A program made the position numbers and the translations under genes. A DNA stretch of 51,162 bases from an uncultured Pelagibacteraceae bacterium (GTDB lineage: Bacteria; Pseudomonadota; Alphaproteobacteria; Pelagibacterales; Pelagibacteraceae): positions 1 to 51,162 of the forward strand of contig CACGBI010000007.1 of NCBI GenBank assembly GCA_902571235.1, written 5' to 3'. Position 1 is the first letter of the stretch; every line of letters begins with the position of its first letter. The notes under the pieces were generated by a model. The model did no database searches. It was given only the letters and a program-made list of their open reading frames with translations, and was not told the origin of the DNA. Positions 34,668-42,837 of the stretch are shown here, one piece after another.

Positions 34668-34772
34668 ATGACTAAAGGATTTCTAATAGCTATTTGCATT
34701 ATAATAGCTATTGCTTTAATACTCTTTCCATTAATTGTTTCTTATAAAGAGCAAAAAAATAAAAAAAAATAA
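34668..34772 (+). CDS. Tiny single-helix membrane peptide
   Basis: A 34-aa ORF: MTKGFLIAICIIIAIALILF, then PLIVSYKEQKNKKK. It has one hydrophobic helix and a lysine-rich tail, as in small membrane peptides. It begins just after the hairpin and its TAA stop overlaps the next ATG by one base (TAATG), which suggests coupled translation with the Yip1-like gene. No family is recognised. Confidence 0.45.
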   Translation: MTKGFLIAICIIIAIALILFPLIVSYKEQKNKKK

Positions 34773-35314
34773 TGTTCGGTGAATTTTTAAATATAGTCTT
34801 TAAATCAATTAAGTTAGATAAAACTTTATATAGTGATAGCAAAAACTTTGGTGAAGCTGCAATTTATTTTGCAGGCCTAATAATGATTTTAGATGGTATT
34901 GCTGGTGCTGTTGCAGCTAATACTGTGATTAAAACAGCAATAGCGATGTCAGGTCTAACAGCAATATTAACATGGTTAATTTGGGGTATTTTTATTTATG
35001 TAATTGGAGTAAAGCTTTTTCCAGACAAACAAACAAAGATACCTTTTAAAAAAGTTTTGACTGCTGTTGGCTTTGCTCACGCTCCAGGTTTGTTAAGATT
35101 TTTTGCAGTAACTCCTGAGTTAATGGTTCCAATTATATTTCTTACACAATTTTGGATTTTTGCAGCCTTAATTATTGCCACCAAGCAAATCTTAAATCTA
35201 AAATCAAATTTCAAATCATTTGGAATAGTTTTTTTATCTTTTTTAATTATTGCTTTTTTATCTATATCATTTGTTATGAGTAGAATGAATGTTTTGCCGG
35301 TAAATAATATTTAA
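34772..35314 (+). CDS. Yip1-domain-like membrane protein
   Basis: A 180-aa protein with about five hydrophobic helices. The pattern FKSIKLDKTLYSDSKNFGEAA, then GAVAANTVIKTAIAMSG and the KVLTAVGFAHAPGLLRFFAVTPEL segment resemble Yip1/YIF1 domain membrane proteins common in bacteria. Function is unknown. It is preceded by a 34-aa peptide overlapping by one base and ends four bases into the convergent zinc-ribbon gene. Confidence 0.6.
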   Translation: MFGEFLNIVFKSIKLDKTLYSDSKNFGEAAIYFAGLIMILDGIAGAVAANTVIKTAIAMSGLTAILTWLIWGIFIYVIGVKLFPDKQTKIPFKKVLTAVGFAHAPGLLRFFAVTPELMVPIIFLTQFWIFAALIIATKQILNLKSNFKSFGIVFLSFLIIAFLSISFVMSRMNVLPVNNI

Positions 35315-35481
35315 ATTGGAAATATTGTTTTTGAAATTCTGCAAGATTCGCAGACCTTAAAACCCGTGAGAATTATATTGTGAGATACGCTTTGTTCTTT
35401 TCTTTTACATTCATCACAAATATCGTCTAAATCATTAAATTTTTCATCATCAATAATTTCTTTTTCAATTTTATCAGTCAT
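35311..35481 (-). CDS. Small zinc-ribbon-like protein
   Basis: A 56-aa ORF from ATG 35481 with two CxxC pairs: ICDECKRKEQ at residues 21-30 and VCESCRISK at about 43-51, the arrangement of a small zinc ribbon. The N-terminus is acidic (MTDKIEKEIIDDEKFNDLDD). It overlaps the end of the DUF3726-like gene by eight bases, which supports it as the last gene of that cluster. Its TTAA stop overlaps the convergent Yip1-like gene. No family name is known to me. Confidence 0.6.
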   Translation of the reverse strand: MTDKIEKEIIDDEKFNDLDDICDECKRKEQSVSHNIILTGFKVCESCRISKTIFPI

Positions 35482-36085
35482 TATCAGTTAATCCAGCACC
35501 AGCAGCACCTTTTTTTAAGCTATCTGATTCATTCACAAATGTTTCTTCTGAGAGTTTGTACAAAGTTTTCCAATCATCTTCTAAAAAATTATCCTTATTT
35601 TCTAATAAATCAATTTTAACATTTTTAGCGCTAATAGGAAAATCCTTATTAAATAAGTTTGATGAAATGTTAACATTAAGATTTAATAAAAATTCAATTT
35701 CGTCAAATTTTACACTTATTCTTTTGCCTATTATTTCTGAACTTCTGCTCAAAAAAGATATCATCAACAAAGGGAAGGCAACATTATCAAACGTTATTTT
35801 TTTTAACTTTTCAATACTTCTTATTTGATCAAGGAAATTGATTCCTAAGGAAATAGGACAAAATGAGTTTTTTTCAGATATATTTTTCTCTTTAATTAAA
35901 CTTAAGTTTTCAAAATTTTGATGAGGTCTTAATTTATAATACTGGATTAATGTCTTAACACCCTGAAATCCAAATAATTCTAAAAGTCTGACACTTTTTC
36001 CAATTTCCTCTGCCTCACCCCATGAAAAACCAATAGCCCTGCTTGCTCGTTTTGAAGTGGTATCTATTTCACTCAATGATTTCAT
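35474..36085 (-). CDS. DUF3726-like protein
   Basis: A 203-aa cytoplasmic protein. The N-terminus SLSEIDTTSKRASRAIGFSWGEAEEIGKSVRLLELFG resembles DUF3726 as I remember it from Roseobacter genomes, and the last residues run LKKGAAGAGLTDND with a glycine-rich tail. The middle is a mixed helix/strand region without a known motif. It starts six bases after the 551-aa gene stop and overlaps the zinc-ribbon gene. Function is unknown; the context suggests a role with the two large genes upstream. Confidence 0.55.
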   Translation of the reverse strand: MKSLSEIDTTSKRASRAIGFSWGEAEEIGKSVRLLELFGFQGVKTLIQYYKLRPHQNFENLSLIKEKNISEKNSFCPISLGINFLDQIRSIEKLKKITFDNVAFPLLMISFLSRSSEIIGKRISVKFDEIEFLLNLNVNISSNLFNKDFPISAKNVKIDLLENKDNFLEDDWKTLYKLSEETFVNESDSLKKGAAGAGLTDND

Positions 36086-36091
36086 TTTTTG

Positions 36092-37747
36092 TTAAGAGTT
36101 ATAGACCCATTGCTGGTCAATATTTTTTAAATCAGTTGGAAGTGGAGCACCTTGAAACATGCATATTCTTAACCACTTATCTGATCTTGGATCAAATTTA
36201 AGAGCTCCAAAAAAAGAGAGTTTTAGTCTAAGCATATCAATAGGGATAACATCTTCACCAATTGTATTATCTTGAATTTCAGAATACGGAAAGTTTTCAA
36301 TTATAAATGCTCTTCTGATGACATGTCTGAGATCTGGATTTTCAATTAAAAATTTATCTATTGTTAAATTATTTTTCGAAACAAGTAGTATTTCATATAA
36401 TCTTTTAATATCTCTTGCAATTGCAAGAGGTTGTTCTAATTCGGAACCATTTTCCTCAAATCTATCAGCATATCTTGGTTCCTCTTTATTTTTTGAAATA
36501 AACCAAAAATTTTTATTGTTTTCTTTTTTTTTAAAATTAATTTTTAAAATATCAGAGTATCTTTTTTCAATAATATTTCTTAAATCATTTATTTTTCGAT
36601 CAGTTGGTATTGTGAAATACTGATCCTCATCTGAGCTCATTTTGCTAATTAAAGGCTTAACAATATCATCAAAAGGTTCCAACATCATTGATACAACATA
36701 TTCAATGCATTCTTCACATGCATTTTTTTCTAACCATAAATAAATTTTATTGAAGGAATAATTAGTTTCAAAATTAAAATCACTATCAATAAATTTTAAA
36801 AATTTTTTAACGTCATTTAAAAGAGAATTAATTTTTTTTTTTTGGTAAACACTATCTGTATTCCAGCTTGTAATATTCTTAAGTGAATTTTTTAGACTCT
36901 CTTTAAATATCTTGATTTCTCTAAAATTTACTTTTTTTATTTCTCTAATTTTTTGTAAAGCAATTTCTCTACTCATAATCCAATTATTTAATAGGGTAGG
37001 ATGATTGACTATAAAAGGAGCCATACCAAGACCAGTAGAGTTTCCAATGCCAAGGTTTCTACAAATACTTGGGTCTAATTTGACAGCTTTTTTGGGATTT
37101 TTAAATTTAGCAACATGATTAACTTGATCAAATGTGAACTGTCTTACTAAATAAACTAACATCATCTCTAATCTAAATGGACCATTAATTTCCTCTCTAT
37201 TTTTTATTCTAAATCTATCCGCAAGCCCAAATTTTCCAGATCCATAAACAGCTGTTGTTCTATAAAGATATCCTACATTGTTTAAAAGATCTAAATCAGG
37301 CTGCTTACCTTTACTTAGACTATCAATTACATGATTAAATACTCTAATCGACTTGTTGGCTCTAGATAGTGTTAATTCTTTATAAGATAATCTACCCACT
37401 TCTTGCTTTGGAACTTCATTTTTTAATCTATCAATATCACTTTTTAATGGTACTCCATCATGTAAAGTAAAAGCAGCATCCCATTTAGTTGCTATGACTC
37501 TATCTGATCTTTCTTTATCATTAATTTTATTTGCAAAACATATTAATGAATAAACTCTCTCTTTCTTTTTAAATGAATAAATCGCTGTACCAAAACCATT
37601 TTCATCTAAATCAAATAAATCATTTTTGTATTCCCATTCTTTAAACTCATCTAAAAAACTTCTTAAAAAAGACAATCTTGATTGATGAAAAGATCCAAGT
37701 CTAGATAATTTCATTATTGTGTTTGGGTCTCTTAATTTAACCTGCAT
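36092..37747 (-). CDS. Conserved-looking 551-aa protein of unknown function
   Basis: A 551-aa soluble protein I do not recognise. It has no signal peptide or membrane helix. Notable segments are KERSDRVIATKWDAAFTLHDGVP near residues 80-100, the Ser/Gly-rich LDPSICRNLGIGNSTGLGMAPFIVNHPTLLNNW near 225-255, a cysteine pair CEECIEYV near 345 and YADRFEENGSELEQPLAIARDIKRLYE near 425. The clean glycine-rich motif suggests an enzyme active-site loop. It starts one base after the M19 gene ends and is followed by the DUF3726-like gene, so four genes form one cluster. Confidence 0.7.
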   Translation of the reverse strand: MQVKLRDPNTIMKLSRLGSFHQSRLSFLRSFLDEFKEWEYKNDLFDLDENGFGTAIYSFKKKERVYSLICFANKINDKERSDRVIATKWDAAFTLHDGVPLKSDIDRLKNEVPKQEVGRLSYKELTLSRANKSIRVFNHVIDSLSKGKQPDLDLLNNVGYLYRTTAVYGSGKFGLADRFRIKNREEINGPFRLEMMLVYLVRQFTFDQVNHVAKFKNPKKAVKLDPSICRNLGIGNSTGLGMAPFIVNHPTLLNNWIMSREIALQKIREIKKVNFREIKIFKESLKNSLKNITSWNTDSVYQKKKINSLLNDVKKFLKFIDSDFNFETNYSFNKIYLWLEKNACEECIEYVVSMMLEPFDDIVKPLISKMSSDEDQYFTIPTDRKINDLRNIIEKRYSDILKINFKKKENNKNFWFISKNKEEPRYADRFEENGSELEQPLAIARDIKRLYEILLVSKNNLTIDKFLIENPDLRHVIRRAFIIENFPYSEIQDNTIGEDVIPIDMLRLKLSFFGALKFDPRSDKWLRICMFQGAPLPTDLKNIDQQWVYNS

Positions 37748-38731
37748 TTAAATATTTTTATAAAAATTAAACCAATTATTACCAAGTATGCCATTGGTCT
37801 CATCCTCGGAAAATCCAACTTTTTTTAATCCAATTTCTAAGTTTTTAAACCCTCGAGCATCTTGGAACCAATCAGGTTGTTTCGGAAAACCTGGTTTATT
37901 TTTTGAGCCTTCACCATAATTTTTACTCTTAGACCAAGTACCATTTCTCATCCAGTCAACGATACTGTCTGGCTGATTTAAGCAAAGATCTGAACCTATC
38001 CCAATATTTTTGACATTCATAATTTCTGCTGTCTTCGCAGTCATTTCACAAAAACTTTCCAAATTACAATTTGAGTTATTTTTCAAATGATGAGGATACA
38101 GTGATAAACCCAGCATTCCTCCACTTTCTCCGAGAGTTTTAAGTAAATCATTTGACTTATTTCTTTTTGCTGGATGCCAAAAAGTTGGATTTGCATGCGT
38201 AATAGCTATTGGTTTATCGCTAAATTCAATAGCATCTAAAGTACTTTTTTCAGCTGAATGTGACATATCAACAACTATTCCTACTCTATTCATTTCTTTA
38301 ATTGCTTCTTTACCAAAATTTGTCACTCCACTATCTATTTTTTCATAACAACCAGTTGCTAACAAAGATTGGTTATTATAAGTAAGTTGCATAAATCGAC
38401 ATCCAAGTTCATGAACTTTTTCAACTAAATTAATATCATCTTCTATGGGTGAGCAGTTTTGAAAGCCAAAAAAAATAGCAGTTTTTTTTTCTATATGTGC
38501 CTTTTTAATATCCTCATAACTTTTACCTAAAAAAATTAAATCTGAGTTTTGTTTAAATAATTTATCCCACTTTTTAACTTCAAGAAGTAGTTCATCAAAA
38601 TCCTCATGATAAACTATAGTTACATGAACAGCATCCAAACCGGCCTCTCTATTTATTTCAAAAATTTTTCGAGTCCAATTACAATATTGTAAGTTGTCTA
38701 TTCTATAATTCATTAGTAGTTTATAAACCAT
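37748..38731 (-). CDS. M19 (renal dipeptidase-like) family protein, atypical metal site
   Basis: A 327-aa barrel protein of the M19 family: KKTAIFFGFQNCSPIEDDINLV, RFMQLTYNNQSLLATGCYE, FGKEAIKEMNRVGIVVDMSHSA near residues 140-165, ITHANPTFWHP and IGIGSDLCLN. The usual N-terminal HxD metal motif (DGHND) is replaced by YRIDNLQYCNW, so the first zinc site looks altered. It closely recalls the M19 protein beside the dgcA genes in the Pseudomonas glycine betaine locus (from memory). It leads the four-gene cluster. ATG 38713 is an alternative start. Confidence 0.82.
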   Translation of the reverse strand: MVYKLLMNYRIDNLQYCNWTRKIFEINREAGLDAVHVTIVYHEDFDELLLEVKKWDKLFKQNSDLIFLGKSYEDIKKAHIEKKTAIFFGFQNCSPIEDDINLVEKVHELGCRFMQLTYNNQSLLATGCYEKIDSGVTNFGKEAIKEMNRVGIVVDMSHSAEKSTLDAIEFSDKPIAITHANPTFWHPAKRNKSNDLLKTLGESGGMLGLSLYPHHLKNNSNCNLESFCEMTAKTAEIMNVKNIGIGSDLCLNQPDSIVDWMRNGTWSKSKNYGEGSKNKPGFPKQPDWFQDARGFKNLEIGLKKVGFSEDETNGILGNNWFNFYKNI

Positions 38732-38807
38732 ATCAATATGTATTTTTAATTTCTATGAATTTTATTGAATTTTTAAGTATATTTTGAAATAAGGTTTTTT
38801 GACTAAT

Positions 38808-39299
38808 ATGAATAAAAAAAAACCTCTTAAAGTATCAATTGTGATGGGTAGTAAGTCTGACTACAAGATCATGAAATTTTCTGAAAAAACGCTTAAAAAT
38901 CTAGGTGTTAATTATGAAATAAAAATTATCTCAGCTCATCGTACACCAAAAAGAATGTTTGAGTACGCCTCAGCTGCTGACAAAAACAATATAGGAGTTA
39001 TTATTGCTGGAGCAGGAGGATCTGCCCATTTACCTGGTATGATCGCAGCTTTAACTTCAATACCAGTATTAGGTGTTCCTGTTGAAAGCAAAAAATTAAA
39101 AGGTTTAGATAGCCTGCTATCGATAGTTCAAATGCCGAAAGGAGTGCCCGTAGGAACTCTTGCTATTGGTGAAGATGGAGCAATTAATGCGGCCTTACTT
39201 GCTTCATCAATTTTAAGCAATAATAATAATAAATTAAAAAATAAGCTTAAAAGTTGGAGATTGTCTCAAACTAAGTCAGTAAAAAAATATCCTAAATAA
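38808..39299 (+). CDS. purE: N5-carboxyaminoimidazole ribonucleotide mutase
   Basis: A protein of about 163 aa (ATG 38808; an upstream TTG at 38799 is less likely), class I PurE of purine synthesis, converting N5-CAIR to CAIR. Marks are [26 protein letters not shown] and the active-site [14 protein letters not shown] near residue 45, then [25 protein letters not shown]. It is coupled to purK by a one-base overlap, as usual. Confidence 0.95.
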   Translation: MNKKKPLKVSIVMGSKSDYKIMKFSEKTLKNLGVNYEIKIISAHRTPKRMFEYASAADKNNIGVIIAGAGGSAHLPGMIAALTSIPVLGVPVESKKLKGLDSLLSIVQMPKGVPVGTLAIGEDGAINAALLASSILSNNNNKLKNKLKSWRLSQTKSVKKYPK

Positions 39300-40345
39300 T
39301 GTCTGAAATAAAACTTGGGATTATTGGTGGTGGACAATTAGGAAGTATGCTTTCAATTGCTGCAAAAAAATTGAATATTAAAATTATAATTTTTTGTGAT
39401 GATCAAAATGCACCTGCACAAAATTTTTGTGATGAATTTATTTACAGTAAATATAATAATAAAGAAAAAATGTATGAGTTTGCAAGCAAAGTAGATATAA
39501 TAACTTATGAATTTGAAAATATTCCTTTCGAAACTTTAAATGAATTAAATAAATTAAAATCTGTCTTACCAAAACCATCAGTAAACCGTTTAATTCAACA
39601 TAGATTAGCAGAAAAAGATTTTATCAATAAATTAAATATTAGAACTACTAGATATGTGCACATTGAAAATAAAGAAGATCTTTTACCTTTAAGTGATTTT
39701 TTACCTGGAATATTAAAGACAACAACTATGGGGTATGATGGCAAGGGACAATATCCAATTAAAAATTTAAGTGAAATTGACTCTTTAAATATAAATTTTG
39801 AAAATGATTATATATTAGAAAAATTAGTTAAATTAAAAAAAGAAATTTCTGTTATAATTACCCGCTTTAGTAATAATAAATATGAAATTTACGAACCAAT
39901 AGAAAATATTCATGAAGAACAGGTGTTAAGACGTTCTAAAATTCCAGCAGAAATTAATGAAAAAATTTTTAAACAATCAAAAGATTGGGCAATATTAATT
40001 GCTGAAGAATTAAAATATATTGGAACTCTTTGTGTGGAATTTTTTATTGATCGTAATGAAAATTTATATGTTAATGAAATTGCTCCAAGAGTTCATAATT
40101 CTGGTCACTTGACCATTAATGCTTACAATGTGAGTCAATTTGAAAACCATATAAGGGCTGTGTGTTCTCTAGATCAAATTGCAATAAAAAAAATATCTAA
40201 TGCTGAAATGATAAATCTTATTGGAGATCAAATAATTCCTTTTCGTGAAAATCCTAAAATCAAAGACAATCAATTTCTTTTTGACTATCTTAAAAAAGAT
40301 ATTAAGGAAAAAAGAAAAATGGGTCATTTAACTACTTTAAAATAA
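39299..40345 (+). CDS. purK: N5-carboxyaminoimidazole ribonucleotide synthase
   Basis: A 348-aa ATP-grasp enzyme that makes N5-CAIR from AIR, bicarbonate and ATP. Marks are LGIIGGGQLGSMLSIAAKKL, ITYEFENIPFETL, KTTTMGYDGKGQYPI near residue 140 and the metal/substrate site VEFFIDRNENLYVNEIAPRVHNSGHLT near residue 245. It is coupled to purE upstream and abuts the GNAT gene downstream with no gap. Confidence 0.95.
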   Translation: MSEIKLGIIGGGQLGSMLSIAAKKLNIKIIIFCDDQNAPAQNFCDEFIYSKYNNKEKMYEFASKVDIITYEFENIPFETLNELNKLKSVLPKPSVNRLIQHRLAEKDFINKLNIRTTRYVHIENKEDLLPLSDFLPGILKTTTMGYDGKGQYPIKNLSEIDSLNINFENDYILEKLVKLKKEISVIITRFSNNKYEIYEPIENIHEEQVLRRSKIPAEINEKIFKQSKDWAILIAEELKYIGTLCVEFFIDRNENLYVNEIAPRVHNSGHLTINAYNVSQFENHIRAVCSLDQIAIKKISNAEMINLIGDQIIPFRENPKIKDNQFLFDYLKKDIKEKRKMGHLTTLK

Positions 40346-40813
40346 ATGTTTAGATTAATTGAGGGTAATTTTGATCATCCTAAAGTAAATCAGCTTTTAA
40401 AAAAACATTTTATTGAGTTAAGAGCTGCTTCACCTGAAGGAAGTGCTCATGTTTTGGATATTCCAGGTCTTAAAGTGCAATCAATAAAGTTTTGGAGTCT
40501 GTGGATAGATGATCAATTAATAGGTTGTGGAGCTTTGAAATTTCTAGATCAAAATCATGGTGAATTCAAATCTATAAGAATCCATGACGATTTTAGAGGC
40601 AAAGGAAATGGTATTAAAATAATTAATCATTTAATTGAAGAGGCTAAAAAACATAATATAACTAGAATAAGCATTGAAACTGGAGCAGGTAAATTTTTTG
40701 CACCAGCAAGAAAATTATTTGATGTTTGTGGATTTAAACCCTGTCCTCCTTTTGCCCATTATAAAGAGGATATAAATTCACTTTATTTAACCAAACATTT
40801 AGACAACAATTAA
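40346..40813 (+). CDS. GNAT-family acetyltransferase
   Basis: A 155-aa N-acetyltransferase domain protein. The acetyl-CoA binding motif A is SIRIHDDFRGKGNGIKIINHLIEEA near residues 72-97, followed by RISIETGAGKFFAPARKLFDVCGFKPCPPF. The substrate is unknown; relatives acetylate small amines or protein N-termini. It starts directly after the purK stop and may be cotranscribed with it. Confidence 0.88.
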   Translation: MFRLIEGNFDHPKVNQLLKKHFIELRAASPEGSAHVLDIPGLKVQSIKFWSLWIDDQLIGCGALKFLDQNHGEFKSIRIHDDFRGKGNGIKIINHLIEEAKKHNITRISIETGAGKFFAPARKLFDVCGFKPCPPFAHYKEDINSLYLTKHLDNN

Positions 40814-40930
40814 AACTTTATTGCTGTCAATTAATCTATTTTGTTGACAAATCTCTCAATTTTATAAACAAAGCGTACTTTACTTAATTATAAGTAATAA
40901 ATTAATATAACAAAAAGTAAGAAGATAAAT

Positions 40931-41137
40931 ATGAGTCTACAAGGAAAAGTAAAATGGTTCAATCCAACCAAAGGTTTTGGTTTTATTGAAAGAGAAGATA
41001 AAGAAAAAGATGTGTTTGTACATGTTTCAGCTGTAAGAGATGCTGGTATGAACGGTTTAGATGAGGGTCAAGCTTTGACTTTCGATGTTGAAGATGGTCC
41101 TAAAGGTCCTTCAGCAGTTAACTTAAAAACTGCATAA
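40931..41137 (+). CDS. Cold-shock domain protein (CspA family)
   Basis: A 68-aa single-domain cold-shock protein that binds single-stranded RNA. RNP1 is KGFGFIE and RNP2 is VFVHVSA, and the start [18 protein letters not shown] fits the family. A 117-base leader precedes it, with a GAAG ribosome site. A strong 17-bp hairpin follows the stop (41152-41213), probably its terminator. Confidence 0.96.
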   Translation: MSLQGKVKWFNPTKGFGFIEREDKEKDVFVHVSAVRDAGMNGLDEGQALTFDVEDGPKGPSAVNLKTA

Positions 41138-41151
41138 TTTTCATTATATCA

Positions 41152-41213
41152 ATTGTTGGCTATAAAAATTTTAAGAACTCTTGAATGAGACTTATTTTTT
41201 TGTAGCCAATAAT
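41152..41213 (+). terminator. Long strand-specific hairpin after the cold-shock gene
   Basis: Positions 41152-41168 pair with 41197-41213 over 17 bp including two wobble pairs (G-U and U-G) that only work in the plus-strand RNA; on the minus strand they would be C-A mismatches. A small inner stem (AAG..CTC with GAG.CTT) lies in the loop, and CTTTTCTT follows. It probably ends the cold-shock transcript. Confidence 0.65.
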
Positions 41214-41236
41214 CTTTTCTTAAATATATTATTAAA

Positions 41237-41983
41237 ATGATCGGTATACTTGGAGGGATGGGCACTCAAGCAGGTCTAGACTTCTGTAATAAACTTGCAA
41301 TTTTAAATAGGGGAAAAATCGATCAAGAGTACCCATTATTTTTACTGTATAATAAAGCTAACATTCCCGGAAGACCTGAGTCTATCGGGGTTCATACTGG
41401 AAACTTATCAAATAGGTTAGTAAATAAAAAAAGTAAAAAAAAATATTTATTAGTCTTAAAAAGTTTACTCAAAGGTTGTCAATTACTAAAAAAAAGTAAA
41501 TCTAAATTTATTGTTATACCGTGTAATACTGCTCACTATTGGTATGATGATTTGATAAAAAAAATAAAATTACCCATAATTAATATGCCTAAGGAAGTTT
41601 TTAATCATACGGTCAAAAAGTGTAAAATAAATTCAACTATTGGGTTACTCGCTACAGAAGGGACTTTAAGGACCGGTGTATATAATAAATTTTTCGATAA
41701 AAAGTATAATCTTATTTATCCTAACTCTTTACTTCAAAAAAAATCAGTTAACAAAGCAATTAAATTAGTAAAGATGGGTAATGTAAAAACAGCTAGTAAA
41801 GTGATTAAACCTGCAATTGATTTTTTGATAAAAAAAAAATGTAAAAAAATAATTCTTGGATGTACAGAATTGCCAATCGCAATTTTTGCATTCAAATCTT
41901 TTAAAAATATTAAAACATCAAAAATTTTCCTAGATCCAAATTTAATATTAGCTCAGGCAGCTATGAAAAAATATAAGAAATAG
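41237..41983 (+). CDS. Aspartate/glutamate racemase family protein
   Basis: A 248-aa racemase-fold enzyme. The start MIGILGGMGTQAGLDFCNKL is characteristic, and the two catalytic cysteines lie in VIPCNTAHYWYDD near residue 96 and LGCTELPIAIF near residue 215. It probably racemises aspartate or a related amino acid in the cytoplasm. It follows the cold-shock gene beyond a hairpin and precedes an unknown 145-aa gene by nine bases. Confidence 0.9.
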   Translation: MIGILGGMGTQAGLDFCNKLAILNRGKIDQEYPLFLLYNKANIPGRPESIGVHTGNLSNRLVNKKSKKKYLLVLKSLLKGCQLLKKSKSKFIVIPCNTAHYWYDDLIKKIKLPIINMPKEVFNHTVKKCKINSTIGLLATEGTLRTGVYNKFFDKKYNLIYPNSLLQKKSVNKAIKLVKMGNVKTASKVIKPAIDFLIKKKCKKIILGCTELPIAIFAFKSFKNIKTSKIFLDPNLILAQAAMKKYKK

Positions 41984-41992
41984 TCATAGTCA

Positions 41993-42430
41993 ATGCCGTC
42001 TAAAGAGAAACCATACGTATTATATGTTGCGGAGTTAATCTATTCAGAAGTTTGCGAAATCAAGAAAAAAAATCCTTATTTAAATAATGTTGATGCTATC
42101 GAGGCTTTTATAGGTTCTGATACTTATATTTATATAAGTTCTGGTAAATTTCATGATGAATGGTTTGAAAAGTTAAAAAAAAATAAATTTATTGACCCAA
42201 AAACAAAAAAAAAAATCCCTGATGAAACAATAAGATTATTACAGGTCCAAAAAGATGCGGTGATAAAACAATTAATACAATTTCCAGATTTATATTTTGC
42301 TAAAAGTCATTATCCATTAGAATTATCTCAAAGGGCATTTGACCACTTATGGAGAATGTGTGAAAGCTATGAATTGTGGTGTAAAGAAACTAAGCAGGAA
42401 AATTTGATATATCTTAATATTATTGAGTAA
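41993..42430 (+). CDS. Hypothetical 145-aa protein
   Basis: I do not recognise this protein. It is a soluble, charged protein with helical stretches: VLYVAELIYSEVCEIKKKNPYLNNVDAIEAFIGSD, then DETIRLLQVQKDAVIKQLIQFPDLYFAKSHYPLELSQRAFDHLW and a late WRMCESYELWCKETKQ. The C-terminal region with its conserved-looking tryptophans may be a binding site. It follows the racemase gene closely and overlaps the convergent small membrane gene by 11 bases. Confidence 0.6.
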   Translation: MPSKEKPYVLYVAELIYSEVCEIKKKNPYLNNVDAIEAFIGSDTYIYISSGKFHDEWFEKLKKNKFIDPKTKKKIPDETIRLLQVQKDAVIKQLIQFPDLYFAKSHYPLELSQRAFDHLWRMCESYELWCKETKQENLIYLNIIE

Positions 42431-42734
42431 TATTATTAAGATTGAGCTTTTTTCTTGTCATTTTTATTCTATTTTCAACTAACTTTCTTAATTCTTTATT
42501 AAGGTTATTTTGTTTATTCTTTTTATCGATCTCTTGTTTGACCAATGTTAATGAGTTTTTTCCAGTTGTTTTTTTAATACTTTGATCAATTAAGAACTGT
42601 GCGCTAGCTTTATATATATTACCAGAAGTAAGAGCTGTTAAGCCAGGTCCAATCACAGACAAAAATGAAATAAAACCTGTTAAAAAGAAAAGTGAAATTA
42701 ACAATGTAAAAATTTTTGCAATTCTCAAACTCAT
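42420..42734 (-). CDS. Hypothetical small membrane protein
   Basis: A protein of 104 aa from ATG 42734 (a GTG three bases upstream is less likely). It has two nearby hydrophobic stretches at the N-terminus (IAKIFTLLISLFFLTGFISF and SVIGPGLTALTSGNIY) and a lysine-rich tail. It is probably an inner-membrane protein or lipid-facing anchor. No family is recognised. Downstream it overlaps the convergent hypothetical gene. Confidence 0.5.
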   Translation of the reverse strand: MSLRIAKIFTLLISLFFLTGFISFLSVIGPGLTALTSGNIYKASAQFLIDQSIKKTTGKNSLTLVKQEIDKKNKQNNLNKELRKLVENRIKMTRKKLNLNNITQ

Positions 42735-42837
42735 CACTAAATTTTATGTGATTTGAAGGTCTAATTCTATTAGTAAATAGTTCATTTTAGGTGTTGATTT
42801 ATTTGATTTTACTGAATTTATTAGTTTATAAAATATA

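Noticed and set aside
40844-40868. Possible sigma-70 promoter TTGACA with TATAAA before the cold-shock gene
   Set aside because: The spacer is only about 13 bases, too short for a standard promoter; a different -10 further downstream is possible but not convincing.
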